Position numbers and translations under genes: made by a program. Positions 11,901 through 21,960 of a stretch of 64,000 bases of DNA are shown one piece after another. Source of the stretch: Atopsyche davidsoni (taxonomy: Eukaryota; Arthropoda; Insecta; Trichoptera; Hydrobiosidae); contig JAILWY010000003.1 of the NCBI GenBank assembly GCA_022113835.1, positions 10,563,501 through 10,627,500 of the forward strand, written 5' to 3'. How positions within the stretch are numbered: position 1 is the first letter of the stretch; every line of letters begins with the position of its first letter. The notes under the pieces were generated by a model. It worked only from the letters and a program-made list of their open reading frames with translations. It did not search any database and was not told the DNA's origin.

Positions 11901-14900
11901 CTAGCATACAGCTCTGGCTTTTTATATGGCCTTAAAGCCAAGAGTTGGATTAGTCGTTCCCTAAAAATAATTACAAACATATTAGTTTTAGATTAACTGT
12001 AACTCAGTATAAGGAACAAGTAGTAGTTGCAGGCTTGTAGCAATCAGAAAATACTAAGAGCTACATATAATATATTGCCTGAAATGTGTCTCTCTGGTTT
12101 AAAATATTGCACATTTTAGGCAAAATTTTATCAAACACATTTTCCCCTAGGTTTACATGGTAAGTTTAAAAATATATAAAAAAATAACAAAAATTTCTGA
12201 GAAAACACCTGATCATTAATTAAACATGTGTAACATTATACTTGACATATTTGTATTTTATTATACTATGAATGTTTTAAAGATTGCATGTGTCAAATAT
12301 TGACACTGTTTAAAAAATCATTATTTGAGAATAAATGAAATGTAGTACTTACTTAATAGGCCTCTTAAGAAGGTCGGGGTTGCCAGACGGGCGGGGGGGT
12401 TGGACAGGCCTGGGCTGACCCGTGTGCCCAGTGTTCCCGCCCGTCACATTCCCGTTATGGTTCCCACTGCTCCCGTTGTGGTTCCCACTGCTCCCATTGT
12501 GGTTCCCACTGCTCCCGCTGTGGTTTCCACTGCTCCCGTTGTGGTTCCCACTGCTTCCATTGTGGTTCCCACTGCTACTGTTGTGGTTTACATTGCTCCC
12601 GTTGTGGTTCCCGTTACTTCCATTGTAGTTCCCACTGCTCCCGTTATGGTTTCCACTGCTACCGTTGTAGTTGGCACTGCTCCCGTTATAATTCATACTG
12701 CTGGCATGGTGATTGGTACCACTCGCGTTGTGGTTGGTACCACTCGCGTTGTGGTTGGTACCACTCGCGTTGTGGTTGGTACCACTCGCGTTGTGGTTGG
12801 TACCACTCCCGTTGTGGTTGGTGCCACTCGCGTTGTGGTTGGTGCCACTCGCGTTGTGGTTGGTACCACTCCCGTTGTGGTTGGTACCACTCCCATTGTG
12901 GTTGCCACTGGATCCGTTGTGGCTTCCACTGTAGCCGGTGTAGTTGGTGTTGTAGGTGTTGAAATGTGGCGCGGGCGGGCCAGCAGGATTGTGGTTGGTG
13001 GGGGGACCGCCTGCGTTGTGGTTGTTATTGCTGATGTGGTTGTTGGTGCCGTGATTGTGAGGGTGGCTGTGGGTGGAGTGGGAAGCGGGAGGGCGAGGAG
13101 GGAGCGGCCTATTCTGTTTCACCTTCACCTTGCGGCCGATGTCTGTTTGATTGGGTTTTATCACGCGAGTGCTGAAACATAAATCGATAATTTTAATGCA
13201 GTAATTTTTTTTCATTTGCGTAAGATATTTCAGTATTATAATCAATTACAAAACATAAACCGATTAGCACATCATATTACAAAACATAAACAACTTAGCA
13301 ATATATGTTTTGCCTAACTACATAAAATATTTCCTAAATATAGTTCTGCAATGAAGTATAAAAGAAAATGATTTGTAACAGAGTTCTAGTATCATGGAGA
13401 TAAGTTCTGGTATATTTTTCTGATATTCTAGATTATACTTATCAAAATATACTAAGAAAAAATAATATTACAGTATATTCATACTCACCATTTGCTCTTA
13501 AGGTTCTCGGCGTCATTGGTCATCTTGGTTCGTGTGGCCTCGTAGACGTCATCATTGGCCAGCACACGCATCCGCATGGCCATTGGACCCAGTGCTCGCA
13601 GGGTCTTGCTCGCACCCCCCTGCTGCAGACACTCAAACGAACCCTGAAACAACGCACCAAATTATAAATAATGATTGTGAATATGGATAGCAGATTGTGA
13701 AGGTTTCCGCTGACAAGTGACGTATTAGCATCGTCTGTTTAACTAGTAATCGCGAAGTCTATTTTTGGCCAAAACTGACTTAAATATCAATTAATGACTA
13801 CAATACTTTTTGTTCATTTAATTGAAAATGTAAAAAGTTTATTTTATACATAGGGAAAAATAGCTTTTGAGTTTCTTGAAAATGAACTAGCAGTCAATTT
13901 GTAAAAAAAAATTATAATTAGATTTTAATATGTTTATGGCATTTTAAGTTTTTAATTAATAAATACAATATTTAATTTTTGTCCCAAAACTTTAAATGGA
14001 ACTTTCTGTTATGAGAGCTCAAGGTGCAGATAAGTTTTGTTAAGCATAAGAGCAATTTTCATTAAAGCCTTTTATAATAAAGTTATATTAATGAAAATTA
14101 CAGTTTGCAAAGGTGACTCGATCGGCTTAGTCAGTGTGCAAGCTACATTTATGACAGTATGACTATTTCCCAATACTTAAATATGTAAATGTTATGAATA
14201 TATTTAAAATAAATACCTATGTGTATTTTACATTGTGAAATAATAAATGGATATTTTATCATTGTTTTCCAAATGTCAAAAGTTATTGTTTTACGTTGAA
14301 CATAAAATATTATTAGATTATATATTTAACATTGAAATACTAATAATGAAATGTAGGTTACAAGTGTGCACGTACTTAGCATTCAAAATCATAAGTGTAA
14401 TATGTAAGTCTACATAGCGTGCTTAACGTTGTTTATTTACAAACCCAAAAAATTGAACGATTCACCTGGAAGGTGAAGGGGAATTTAGGACACAAGTTGA
14501 ATTCCAGAGAAGATTCTACTAACACCTCGACATCTTATGTGAGATTGAAATTGTCACATGCAAAACGTTCGAGTATCGCTTGCATAGATAAAAAAAAAAA
14601 AAATCAGCAGTATAGAGGTGAATAAGGTAATGGAAAAATATATATTATAAATCATTCGAGCCTCGACCTAGTAGTCTACTCGGGGCCTTGGTCCATTTGC
14701 GAACAGTTTAGGCATCCGAAATGGAGGCCAAAACGCTAACACCCGGCCGAAGTACCGCGGCGGGGAAATGTGGCCGATACGCAAGAAGTGTTATAATACT
14801 CGTATCATCCGACATCGTCATCAGCTTTGGCGGAATGTCGGGCTTCTGGAGCATTGCGACACTCGATATCACTCCTCGTCGTCACGGTGACACTCGATGC

Positions 14901-17900
14901 GATTCAATTGAATAAATAAATACTCGTTCCGGCATCTGCAATAATGAGTCAGAGCGGGATGAGGAAGGCGAGTAAAAGTTACAACAGCGAACGATCTCGG
15001 AACGCGAATTAACCTAATTTTGAAGATTAATTATTATTAATAAAAAATTATTATTATCGTGGAAACACGTTCGGGCGCACAAATTGAAAGTAGAATATAA
15101 TGATAAAGCATTTTGGGCGTGCTTGTGAGCTCACTGTGCCGTTAGTGCCGAGGCCCGACCCGGTCAAAAACCGCCGGCCACATATTTTATAAGGCCGGGT
15201 GATAATACCGACCGAATTGTTATCATATTGAAAGCCACGGTGGACTTGAGAAAACAGAGTAGACTTCCTGCTCCACTCTGCGCCGCCCTGCTCCGTGCAC
15301 TATTTTAAAACAGCCCGCGGGCAAAGCACCCGAGCAATCCGAATTCATCGAAAAACTTCCTGGTTGAAGCTTATGAAAGGATGCATGCAGAAATCATTGC
15401 CATATTCGGTGTTACTTGCAAAGGTTTTATTTCGGCGTAAGAAATCTTACCGTACATTTTCATAGTAATGATAAAAATGATAACGGTTTGCTTATACATT
15501 GAGATTTTCATAGAAATAAAGATTTTGAAATTATTTAAGTCGTAGTAAACGCAATGTAAAAATAAATGTACAAATATCAAAATGGACATTGCAATATCCC
15601 ATCCGAGAATTTAAAAAAGTGTTTACCTGAAAAATGATTGATAAAGTATATCAAGGGTATCTGTGTTATTACCAACTACTCGTATAGTAGTAACATTTGA
15701 AAATTTCCGAAAAAAAAAAAACTTTTATTGACGAATGTATAAGATTGTCGATAGACGAAAAAGTTGACTTAAATATATAATACATATTATTGCAGTTTAA
15801 TTAACACACTAAAGGCGGGGCGGGTACTGGTACCCGTGCCTGAAGGCGGGGCGCATATCAATACGCTTTTGAATGTGTTTACTCTAAAAGCGGCAGAAGG
15901 TCATTTTATTCTTTAGGTTTACAGCTCAAAATGTTTGTTTAGGACTCGTCAACGTTACTTCTACCAATACTATCCAGTGATTTTGAGCAAAGTGACAATG
16001 AAGAAGTGGAGTGGTCAGAGAATGATAATCTTCCAATTACTGAACAATTTTTAGGACAAAGTGGTGTTGCTGTGATGCCAAGTAATCCGCAAAGTGTGTA
16101 TGAAGTGGTTCAACGTTTTATAGGAAACGATTTATTTGACTACTTGCAAATCAAAGTGTGTATAGACTAGATTTCACACGTGCAATTTTACGCGAATTTT
16201 GCCCGCTACGCACATCAGTTTAGTCAATTTGGTACCCGCCTAAAGTGTGTTAATATTTTTGTACGTCGGTGGTTCCCAGCGGTGATCGGGTGTCGGATGG
16301 AGGTGTGCCCGGCCCGTGCCCGGCTCGTGCTCGGCGCACCTCGGGGATTTCATTTGATCCACCGGCCCGTGCGGGTAAGCAAGTCGAATATAACATTATG
16401 TAACGTAAGAATCTGCCACCGGCGACATCTCAGGCCCGCGGCTCGGCGTGGGCGACCAAATTGAGTAGCGAGAGAACGAATTGTTTTCAAAATACACGCG
16501 CGACCGATGCGTCCGCCGTGCGATACCGAGAACACTCCTCGGCGGCTCTGCAATCGAGCAGCGGATTATACGCCGGGAGAGATGGGCGAGAGATTCGAGG
16601 ACGACAAAAAAACGACCGCGACTCGTATGCGCTATCGATATCAAAAACTATACTGAAATAAAATACCACGGGTTGACCGCGTCACAAATGAGAGAGTCTT
16701 GCACAGAATGCGCAAAGGAGAACAATAAACATAGCATACTGCAGCTAATTGTGCGAGGAGAAATCGAAGGAAAAAGAGGCATTTGAAGGAGGAAACTTGC
16801 GAGGCTGGAAGTTGGAAATACAGTCGAATCAGAAGACTGGGATAGGGATATTATATAAATTGAAAAAAAAAAAAAAAAATTACGTTTCCGACTTATGCCC
16901 CCCTCTACTGAAAACTGAGTTCTTCCATGCACCCGGTTTAGAGTTCAATTCACAATATGCGATCGCATCCAGAGAAATCAAATTACTATTTACAATTAAC
17001 GAGACTGCACCGTTCGACGAGTCCAATAGCTTTGCATAGATGTACGGTAATTATAAAATAATAATTATGCTCAAAAATATTATCACAATAAAGTGCCGGT
17101 TAGCTAGGGCTAACACATTTTCATCGTTACTTAAAAAAAAATATTTACGGACATGCAGGGGACAATCCCTTCCGAGTGACCGTAATGGTGTCTTTCTCGA
17201 GGAAGATCGCTGGGTATTTTGAATGCGGCTACAGGTGCATTGCATTATTGCAAGCGGAGTGTTTCGACCTCTCCCGTGCCGTCCAGATTCCTCCGGTTTA
17301 TATTTAGCCGGAGAGTCTCCAGAGCCCGCGTGTCGGGAGTAGTGAGGCGCGTAATCGAGCGCCTTCGCCCTATTTAGGGAAACGATCGACTTGATGATTT
17401 TTCATTTAACCTGCAATATCTGTAGTCGCTTATTCCGATAGTCGAATGAAGAAACATCATTTCATTTGGGATAGCGGTAAGTTTCGAATCTGTTGCTGGA
17501 GCCATTTTCGGATATCTTACTAGGATGAGAAAACACATGGTTGTTATCTCTTCCTCCGTGAATCGATTGCTGCGCCCGCCCTCGGCCGGTAGAGCACAGT
17601 GGCGGCAAGGCCCACGCGGCCAACGGTACTCCGCATAACCGGACAATGTTAAATCTTTCATAAGTGGGTGATAATACCGATCCCGTGTACAGCGGGCGTG
17701 GCACACTTGCATACCTAAATACCCGTCGCTCCAAAACTCGCGCCGTCGCCTCAAGAGGGGGGCTCCGCATCACGTGGCGACCGCATCTTGGCCAGGGTGC
17801 TTTTTAAATAAAAATATTTTTTCAACGCTATCCGCGTTTATAAAATAAAATCTTGAATATTAATAAGAAATATCGGAAATCCGTGACGTCGCTCCTGCGA

Positions 17901-18731
17901 CTAGGAAATCGGCGCCTATGGAGGGAGTTTTACAATAATGTGCTATTGTTTGCCGTCAAGTTTAGAAAGGAGTTTGCTTGGAGGACTTTCCGGAAGTTGG
18001 GAGAGACTTCGCGGCGTCTCCGGTGACTTGCGGGTGAAAGTGAAGATGCACCAGGCAAAAAGTGCAACGTCGGTGCAGCGATTATCCCCGAAAGAAATTG
18101 AATGCTCGACGGCGATTTTAATCGCTTTCCCGACGCTGCCTGAATGAACGGCCGAGGTTCCTATCGCAGTCGCTGCCGGAGATCGCAGCCGCGCTCGTGA
18201 ATTAATTGTTAATGCAGCAATGAATAATTTAAGTTCTCCTTCGTTGTGCATATGTAGATTGCATATTAAGCAGGAAAATGCTAAAACGGTGAAGCGTCGG
18301 TTAAGTAAAGTGTGCAACGAAACTAAAAGCTACGAATTCAGTCTCACGACACAGAATCGATGATCAGGGTAATACATTTGTAACTTTAGCAGGATTCAAT
18401 AAATAAAATAAGTCAGGACTCGAGCTCGGGACTCCGCGGTCGGCAGAAATGTGTGACAATCTCTGCACCACGAGAAGTTAAAAAATTTAAATTATCTATC
18501 GTTGAAACTGTTCTGCGAGCATCCGCATCCCGGTGAAGCTGGCGATACTCTCGTTTGCGAATCACTCATCTACGTTATTCAATCTGCTCGAGCGGTGCGT
18601 CCGCGGCGCGGCCCTCGCAGCCAGTGTCAAGGTCATACCTGCGGTCCCTCCACGTCCGCATTGCTGGCAAGGTTAAACTTGAAGGTCACCGGAGACGAGC
18701 CGCCGGCCCCGGCGTTAGGGATTGAAATTTT
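8753..18731 (-). CDS. Ell: RNA polymerase II elongation factor ELL (partial at N-terminus)
   Basis: Eleven exons on the minus strand join in phase to 2220 nt, which is 739 residues plus a TGA stop. ELL suppresses transient pausing of RNA polymerase II and works in the super and little elongation complexes in the nucleus; this is family knowledge. Seen here, in partial-protein numbering: the ELL N-terminal core (residues 1-100), including GSFECLQQ and IKPNQTDIGRKVKVK; an Asn/His/Gly/Ser heptad repeat (156-316); a conserved helical block with ERLIQLLALRPYKKPEL (356-379) followed by ERNVVKTVLQQI and a DWPFYSEEE motif (to 431); a KKQRISHYKK motif near 466; Ser/Pro-rich linkers; and a C-terminal occludin/ELL domain (about 629-735) with YKAEFAAEYENY and YLHQKLAHIKRLV. 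The first exon or exons, perhaps 80-100 residues, were not found. The Drosophila orthologue is Su(Tpl). Identification is firm; the exact N-terminus is unknown. Confidence 0.94.
9040..9211 (-). CDS. Ell: Ell coding exon j, first part of occludin/ELL domain
   Basis: This 172-nt exon has acceptor GCATTTTTCAG|T and donor CATCGA|GTGAGT. It encodes QYTEITSPEQRKRYKAEF, then AAEYENYRGLHKRVEAVTQV and FTRLEERLRGEAPGGGTHR. The pattern 'EQRxxYKxxFxxEYxEYRxLHxRxExVxxxFxxLxxxL' is the hallmark of the occludin-homology domain in ELL proteins. The sequence is probably helical and coiled. Confidence 0.95.
9562..9751 (-). CDS. Ell: Ell coding exon i
   Basis: This 190-nt exon has acceptor ATATTTTCAG|TG and donor AGCAG|GTACTC. 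It encodes TRMCPSPVSVVSSNKRRSPP, a Pro/Thr-rich linker, and NALDQPDFS. The terminal 'QPDF' opens the C-terminal occludin/ELL domain. Its last codon is split; AG plus T gives Ser, producing PDFSSQYTEI. Confidence 0.91.
9872..9985 (-). CDS. Ell: Ell coding exon h
   Basis: This 114-nt exon has acceptor TTTTTTTTGCAG|CC and donor TCATCCG|GTAAGG. It encodes KRDTNFSLNFNTSKAF, then LDTPPKQNGYKTSPSADHISS. It is linker sequence with no recognisable domain. The phases agree with the exons on both sides. Confidence 0.88.
10071..10207 (-). CDS. Ell: Ell coding exon g
   Basis: This 137-nt exon has acceptor GCCATTACAG|GG and donor CCCA|GTATGT. It encodes EGESSPAALSNGYHSSTS, a Ser/Gly-rich stretch, and DEDTPPPPPQPLTP. 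No domain is visible; it is part of the disordered central linker. It is assigned by splice sites and by phase agreement with both neighbours (AG plus G gives Arg; A plus CC gives Thr). Confidence 0.88.
10499..10660 (-). CDS. Ell: Ell coding exon f
   Basis: This 162-nt exon has acceptor GATTTTCAG|A and donor CTCAG|GTACGG. It encodes RKPQNLTPPLSSDSG, a Pro/Ser/Lys linker, and KKQRISHYKKPNLDVPL. The 'K(P/Q)RISH' motif is conserved in animal ELL proteins. The rest is a disordered Ser/Pro-rich linker. Confidence 0.92.
11646..11802 (-). CDS. Ell: Ell coding exon e
   Basis: This 157-nt exon has acceptor GTGCTTGCAG|AA and donor AAACG|GTAATT. It encodes GIKDKERNVVKTVLQQISC, then IKDNCYQLHRQCWNDVNED and WPFYSEEEKQILKR. 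The 'VxxxLQQ' helix and the 'DWPxYxEEExQxLxR' motif are conserved across ELL, ELL2 and ELL3. The last two bases, CG, join A of the next exon to give Arg. Confidence 0.94.
11890..11960 (-). CDS. Ell: Ell coding exon d
   Basis: This 71-nt exon has acceptor TTATTTTTAG|GG and donor TTAGTG|GTAATT. It encodes ERLIQLLALRPYKKPELYAR followed by IVS. This is the signature LLALxPYxKxEL helix of ELL proteins. The phases fit both neighbours: AA plus G gives Lys upstream, and G plus AA gives Glu downstream. Confidence 0.94.
12353..13171 (-). CDS. Ell: Ell coding exon c, large low-complexity exon
   Basis: The exon is 819 nt, with acceptor TATGTTTCAG|C and donor TTAA|GTAAGTAC. It starts with the conserved TRVIKPNQTDIGRKVKVKQN segment. 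A Pro/His/Asn-rich stretch and about 23 heptad repeats follow. It ends with QPRPVQPPRPSGNPDLLKRP, which runs into the 'RPxRERxxxLLAL'-like block of the next exon. The low-complexity part is far longer than the corresponding linker in vertebrate ELL. An open reading frame of 260 codons on the opposite strand (12400-13182) and others in this stretch are shadows of the repeat. Confidence 0.92.
12442..12924 (-). repeat. 21-bp coding minisatellite in Ell (about 23 heptad repeats)
   Basis: About 23 units of 21 bp lie within the large Ell exon. Two unit types are seen: NHNGSSG-like at the C-terminal end of the array (12442-12700) and NHN(A/G)SGT-like at the N-terminal end (12715-12920). Units related by NYNGSSA/NHHASSM lie between them. 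Neighbouring units are nearly identical at the DNA level, so the array has probably been homogenised or expanded recently. Its length is always a multiple of three, so changes in copy number keep the frame open. Confidence 0.93.
13489..13643 (-). CDS. Ell: Ell coding exon b
   Basis: The exon is 155 nt, with acceptor TTGTTTCAG|GGT and donor AAATG|GTGAGT. It encodes GSFECLQQGGASKTLRALG, then PMAMRMRVLANDDVYEATR and TKMTNDAENLKSK. The GSFxCxQQ and ANDDVYxxTR motifs are typical of the ELL N-terminal domain. It ends with two bases (TG) that combine with C from the next exon to give Cys, giving KSKCTRVIKPNQ. Confidence 0.93.
15805..16249 (+). mobile_element. Internally deleted piggyBac-like transposon
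   Basis: This 445-bp element lies between two TTAA copies (15801-15804 and 16250-16253). Its left end is CACACTAAAGGCGGG and its right end, read inverted, is CACACTTTAGGCGGG. The two ends match at 13 of 15 positions, as terminal inverted repeats. The interior keeps an open frame resembling the N-terminus of a piggyBac-family transposase, followed directly by the right end. The catalytic core and the Cys-rich tail are absent, so it cannot move by itself. It is inserted in an Ell intron, with the transposase fragment on the strand opposite to Ell. Confidence 0.82.
15943..16170 (+). pseudogene. piggyBac-like transposase, N-terminal remnant
   Basis: Seventy-five codons then TAG. The acidic stretch DFEQSDNEEVEWSEND is followed by FLGQSGV, NPQSVYEVVQRFIGNDLFDY and a stop. 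This resembles the start of the piggyBac transposase fold (DDE_Tnp_1_7), where an '(F/L)xGxxGV...NPxxxxxxFxxxFxxDLxxxL' segment precedes the catalytic core. An ATG lies in frame at 15931 but is followed three codons later by TAG at 15940-15942, so no intact start is present. The fragment covers only the pre-catalytic part, and no DDD residues are included. Confidence 0.75.
16663..16850 (+). mobile_element. Non-LTR retrotransposon fragment, C-terminal reverse transcriptase region (copy A)
   Basis: Frames read VDRVTNERVLHRMRK and ILQLIVRGEIEGKRGI, which are conserved strings near the C-terminus of RTE-like endonuclease-reverse transcriptase proteins in insects. About 20 codons between the MRK and ILQLI blocks, present in the copy near 54.8 kb, are missing here. 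Frameshifts and stops make it a dead scrap. An A-rich run follows at about 16861-16879. Confidence 0.7.
18639..18731 (-). CDS. Ell: Ell coding exon a (most 5' exon found)
   Basis: The exon is 93 nt (31 codons), phase 0 at both ends. Its acceptor is TTTTGTTGCAG and its donor is CAG|GTATGA. It reads KISIPNAGAGGSSP and then VTFKFNLASNADVEGPQ, and continues into GSFECLQQ of the next exon. This matches the ELL N-terminal region, where a '(H/K)ISIP' strand precedes the 'GPQGSF' motif. It is separated from the next exon by an intron of about 5 kb. A phase-0 start that is not a Met shows that at least one more coding exon lies further upstream (higher coordinates). Confidence 0.9.
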
Positions 18732-19507
18732 CTGCAACAAAAGAAGAAAAACACATAAGTAAGTCTGCCCGTAGATATTACATTATAAAAATACAGGAAG
18801 TGGATTCGTTTAATATGGAACACTGATTAATTCAGATACAACATTGTTTCGGCGTAGAATAATGCCGGAGGCAGCCGAGTGGAAAGCGTGGGCACATCGC
18901 TACTCAACTAAAGGATATCACCAGCGCCTTCCTGAACCCACCCGACCCAGCTGGCCGGTGACAAGTTAACAATTGTCGTCTACCTTATAGTAATCTGGAG
19001 ACGATACAAAAACAAAGTTTTTTTTACAGTTCTTCAAACCAAAAGTTAGGATAACATGCCATTTGTCATTCATGAAAATTTTGATTTTGAGGCGAAAGAC
19101 ACAATACAATATTTGAAGAATTATACAACAAGGCCCCGATCCACAAGATCACAACAACACCGCGGGCGCGAACCTTACTCAATTCTTAGTCGAAAATCAT
19201 TTTAACACCCGCACTACAAAGCAAAGGAAACACGATACGTGTGTAGGAATCGCGGGAGAATTGGTAATTGCGGACGAGTAACGACCTACGTAGCTCAAAA
19301 CAATTTTATTTAGGCGTCGGTAAATAACAGTTGATCGGTAAAATGCGCTACTTTATAATATTACATTTTTTCAGCATCAATTTATTAAAATGTAATATTT
19401 TTAATTTATAAAATAAAGTGCTTCTCTGCAAGATTGAAAAGCGTCCACCTGGCGAAGGAAATACAATCCCGCTTGTAGCCTCAGAGTGGCCCGCGCGACC
19501 TGGGCAG

Positions 19508-19698
19508 AGGGGCGCAGGGGCGGAAGGGCACATGGGCGGGCACAGGGGCACAGAGGCACAGGGGCACAGGGGCACATGGGCACAGGGCCACAGGGGTACA
19601 TGGGCACAGAGGCACAGGGGCACAGGGGCACAGAGGCACAGGGCACAGGGGCACAGGGGCACAGGGGCACAGGGGCGCAGGGGCGCAGGGGCGCATCT
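19508..19698 (+). repeat. 8-bp G-rich minisatellite (GGGGCACA)
   Basis: More than 20 units of a GGGGCACA-like octamer, with variants such as GAGGCACA, TGGGCACA and GGGGCGCA. It is the cause of the Pro/Cys- and Gly/His-rich shadow reading frames on both strands here. The runs of four Gs every 8 bases could form G-quadruplexes. Confidence 0.92.
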
Positions 19699-19918
19699 GG
19701 GGTGCGGCGATCGCCAGCCTGCCGGGCAGCTCGGCTAGCGAACAGCACCAGGAAGTGGGGAAAGATCGGCAAAGAACACAATAGCGACAGATCAAACTCC
19801 AAAGACAATGGAGCTTTAAAAATCAAATTTCAAGGCAAGCGCCGATTGAAAAGGAAACGTTATTTTTGTAGCTACACAAGACAAACGTGAACACAGTTCT
19901 TGCTAAAATAGATTCCTA

Positions 19919-20090
19919 TATTGTCCAAGGCAAATTGGAAGGAAAAAGGGGCATCGGAAGGAGTAAACTTACGCAAATGTGGAATTCACGCTGGAAGTCG
20001 GGAGTGCGGCAGAATTAGTAAGACTGGCTCTGGATAAACGTGTGTTCAGTGAAATGGTCACCGACTTCCGCTGAGACTCAATCAAGAAGA
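19919..20090 (+). mobile_element. Non-LTR retrotransposon fragment, 3' end (copy B)
   Basis: The frame starts QGKLEGKRGIGRSKLT. After a frameshift it continues as LEVGSAAELVRLALDKRVF and SEMVTDFR followed by a stop. It is the same C-terminal segment as the copies at 36.4 and 54.5 kb. Confidence 0.68.
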
Positions 20091-20656
20091 AAAGTTGACT
20101 TGTCAAAGTCGACAGTTCCTATTAGGTTCTGAAAACCTATTGTTGATTTAATATATCATAACATTACTTTATAATTTTGAAATAATAAAAATATTGAAAT
20201 TTAATATTTATTTATTGCTGAGCAGCCGGTACACGATTTTAGCATTACGGCTAAGTCACCAAAGTAAACATGTTGACAAAGTCATTATTGAAGTAAGTTT
20301 TTTTTAATAATTCGATTCACGACCGCGGCCGAGTCTCAAGCACATACAAAAAGTAAACAACACATCAAAATAGTCGTATTTGTTTCAATTCGAGAATAGA
20401 AAATCGTCGTTACTTAGAATATTTGGATTCGGGCCAGGGAGAATTATTTTTAATACGAATACCTCCAAAACGCAAAAAAGACATAATGGCTATTTTTTTA
20501 ATTATCATTCTCGGCTACGGAATCTCACGGCGATTTTCCGAGCCGGTAATTTATTTCGAACTGCGACACCGCGGCCGCCGAGGCAGCTCGCTGCAAAAAT
20601 GCAAACACAGCCGGACGGAGAGGTTTCGTCGGCGAGACAAATTAAAATGGGGAAAA

Positions 20657-20692
20657 TGTACTCCGAAGTGTACTCCGAAATGTACTCCGATA
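20657..20692 (+). repeat. 12-bp tandem repeat, three units
   Basis: Three units of TGTACTCCGAAG/A type in a row. Confidence 0.85.
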
Positions 20693-20999
20693 ATGCCGGC
20701 GAAGACACTTGCTAATAATTAAAATTAAAAAATAACGCACACACTCAAGTTCACGCCTGGCTCGGCATACATCAAAGCGAACGCGTCAATGGAGTATTGT
20801 CAATTCCAATGCACGCACAGGCGAGGATATCGCCTTATTCACGGCTCAATTGATATTCAAAAAACTAATTATCTTATATGGAAATATATTACCCTTTCTT
20901 ACAGAGGTCGGACGACATGCACGGCCGCGATGTAGTCTTTGCTCGGTTATTATTTTTTTAAATTAGTTCAAAATAGCATGTAATTTTTTAAAAAAATAA

Positions 21000-21960
21000 T
21001 TATCCACTTTCGATGGAAGACTGCGCGCACAAGAAGGAAGAGGCACAGATTCGCCTTACATAGTGGCAATTAGTACAACGAGTCACGGGTGCATCGGGTC
21101 CCGCACGCGAGTGTGCATGACTCCTGCGCGCGGGCGAGACGGGCCGCGGCTTTCACTCGCTCCGCGGGACTATAAAACGGCCGCCGCCGCTCCTCCGAGC
21201 GCACTCGCTCGCCGCCGCTCGCCCCCGCTCGTCCCCGCTCGCCTCAGCTCGCTTCAGCTCGCCGCGGCCTGGGGGTGCGGGGGGCTGGGGGCCCGGAGGG
21301 TGAGGAGACGCCCGCCCTCGTCCACCCTCGTCCACCCTCGCCCACCCTGGAGCGGCCCGCGGAGGTGTCGAGGCCGGATTCGTGACGGCCGCAAATCGCG
21401 TCACTCCGAGGCGCCGAGTTTTCTCTTTTGACCGGAACCGTCTTAGGAATTCGAGTCGGCGCGGACGCGTCACCGGGCGGAGAGGATCTCGTCGCAGCGA
21501 CCGACTCGGAGGTTCCGGGTTCCCGTCGTCGACCGCGCCCACGCGGGGAGACAAATGACCCTCGAGAGGCGCGAGGCTCGACCCCGGACGGTTCCCTCGG
21601 GAGCCGGAGTTGGAGCCGCCGGGCCGCGCGGTCTCCGGTTCGATTTCCCCGCTCGCGGACTGCGTTTGCGAAATCAAAAATAACTCCGCGAAACGGCTTC
21701 GACGGGCCCGTCGGCGGCTCGGCAGGCGGTGGGCGCGGTCGTATTTTTGAATCCGCGTGACCTCAAATCTATTCTCATAGCGCGCCCCGTGACCGCGCCG
21801 CGCCGTGATCGCTCCGTACCCCGCCTGAAGGTCCCCGCCTGCACCGATGCACCGCCGCCCGCCCGCCCCGCCCTCTCCGCCCGCCCTCCCGCCCGTCTTC
21901 CTTCGTGGAAGTCGAACTTCGGTCGCGGCCGATCCCCTATTGGAATTAGACTCCCCGGGT
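21000..21960. promoter_or_regulatory. CpG-dense block, candidate promoter or regulatory island
   Basis: About 1 kb of very GC- and CpG-rich sequence stands out from the AT-rich surroundings. It contains TATAAAA at 21171-21177 and short imperfect repeats of CGCTCGCC and TCCACCCTCG units. Long open frames on both strands, including one of 287 codons, follow from the lack of A+T-rich stop codons. They show no family match, so I do not call them genes. It could be the promoter of an alternative or upstream Ell exon, or of an unrelated transcript. Confidence 0.4.

Larger units (their letters stand above)
13644..18638 (-). other. Large Ell intron
   Basis: This 4995-bp intron has GT and AG ends on the minus strand, between the exon ending in DVEGPQ and the exon starting with GSFECLQQ. 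It contains a piggyBac-like deletion derivative (15805-16249) and a non-LTR retrotransposon scrap (16663-16850). CpG-richer patches occur near 14.7-15.3 kb and 16.3-16.6 kb. No other exon was recognised. Confidence 0.85.
18732..20990. other. Non-coding DNA upstream of the last Ell exon found
   Basis: No gene is seen. It contains a G-rich minisatellite at about 19500-19700, a retrotransposon scrap and a 12-bp repeat at 20657-20692. It is either Ell 5' intron or 5' flank. Confidence 0.5.

Noticed and set aside
12400..13182. 260-codon plus-strand open frame rich in Val/Thr/Pro, and other long frames here
   Set aside because: These are shadow frames of the 21-bp repeat in the Ell exon on the minus strand; that strand has matching splice sites and conserved ELL motifs.
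18405..18475. Possible tRNA-derived SINE on the minus strand (B-box-like GAGCTCGAGTCC)
   Set aside because: Only one promoter box is convincing, and no cloverleaf or second copy was seen.
19348..19890. Overlapping Cys/Pro-rich and Gly/His-rich frames on both strands
   Set aside because: They are translations of the GGGGCACA octamer array.
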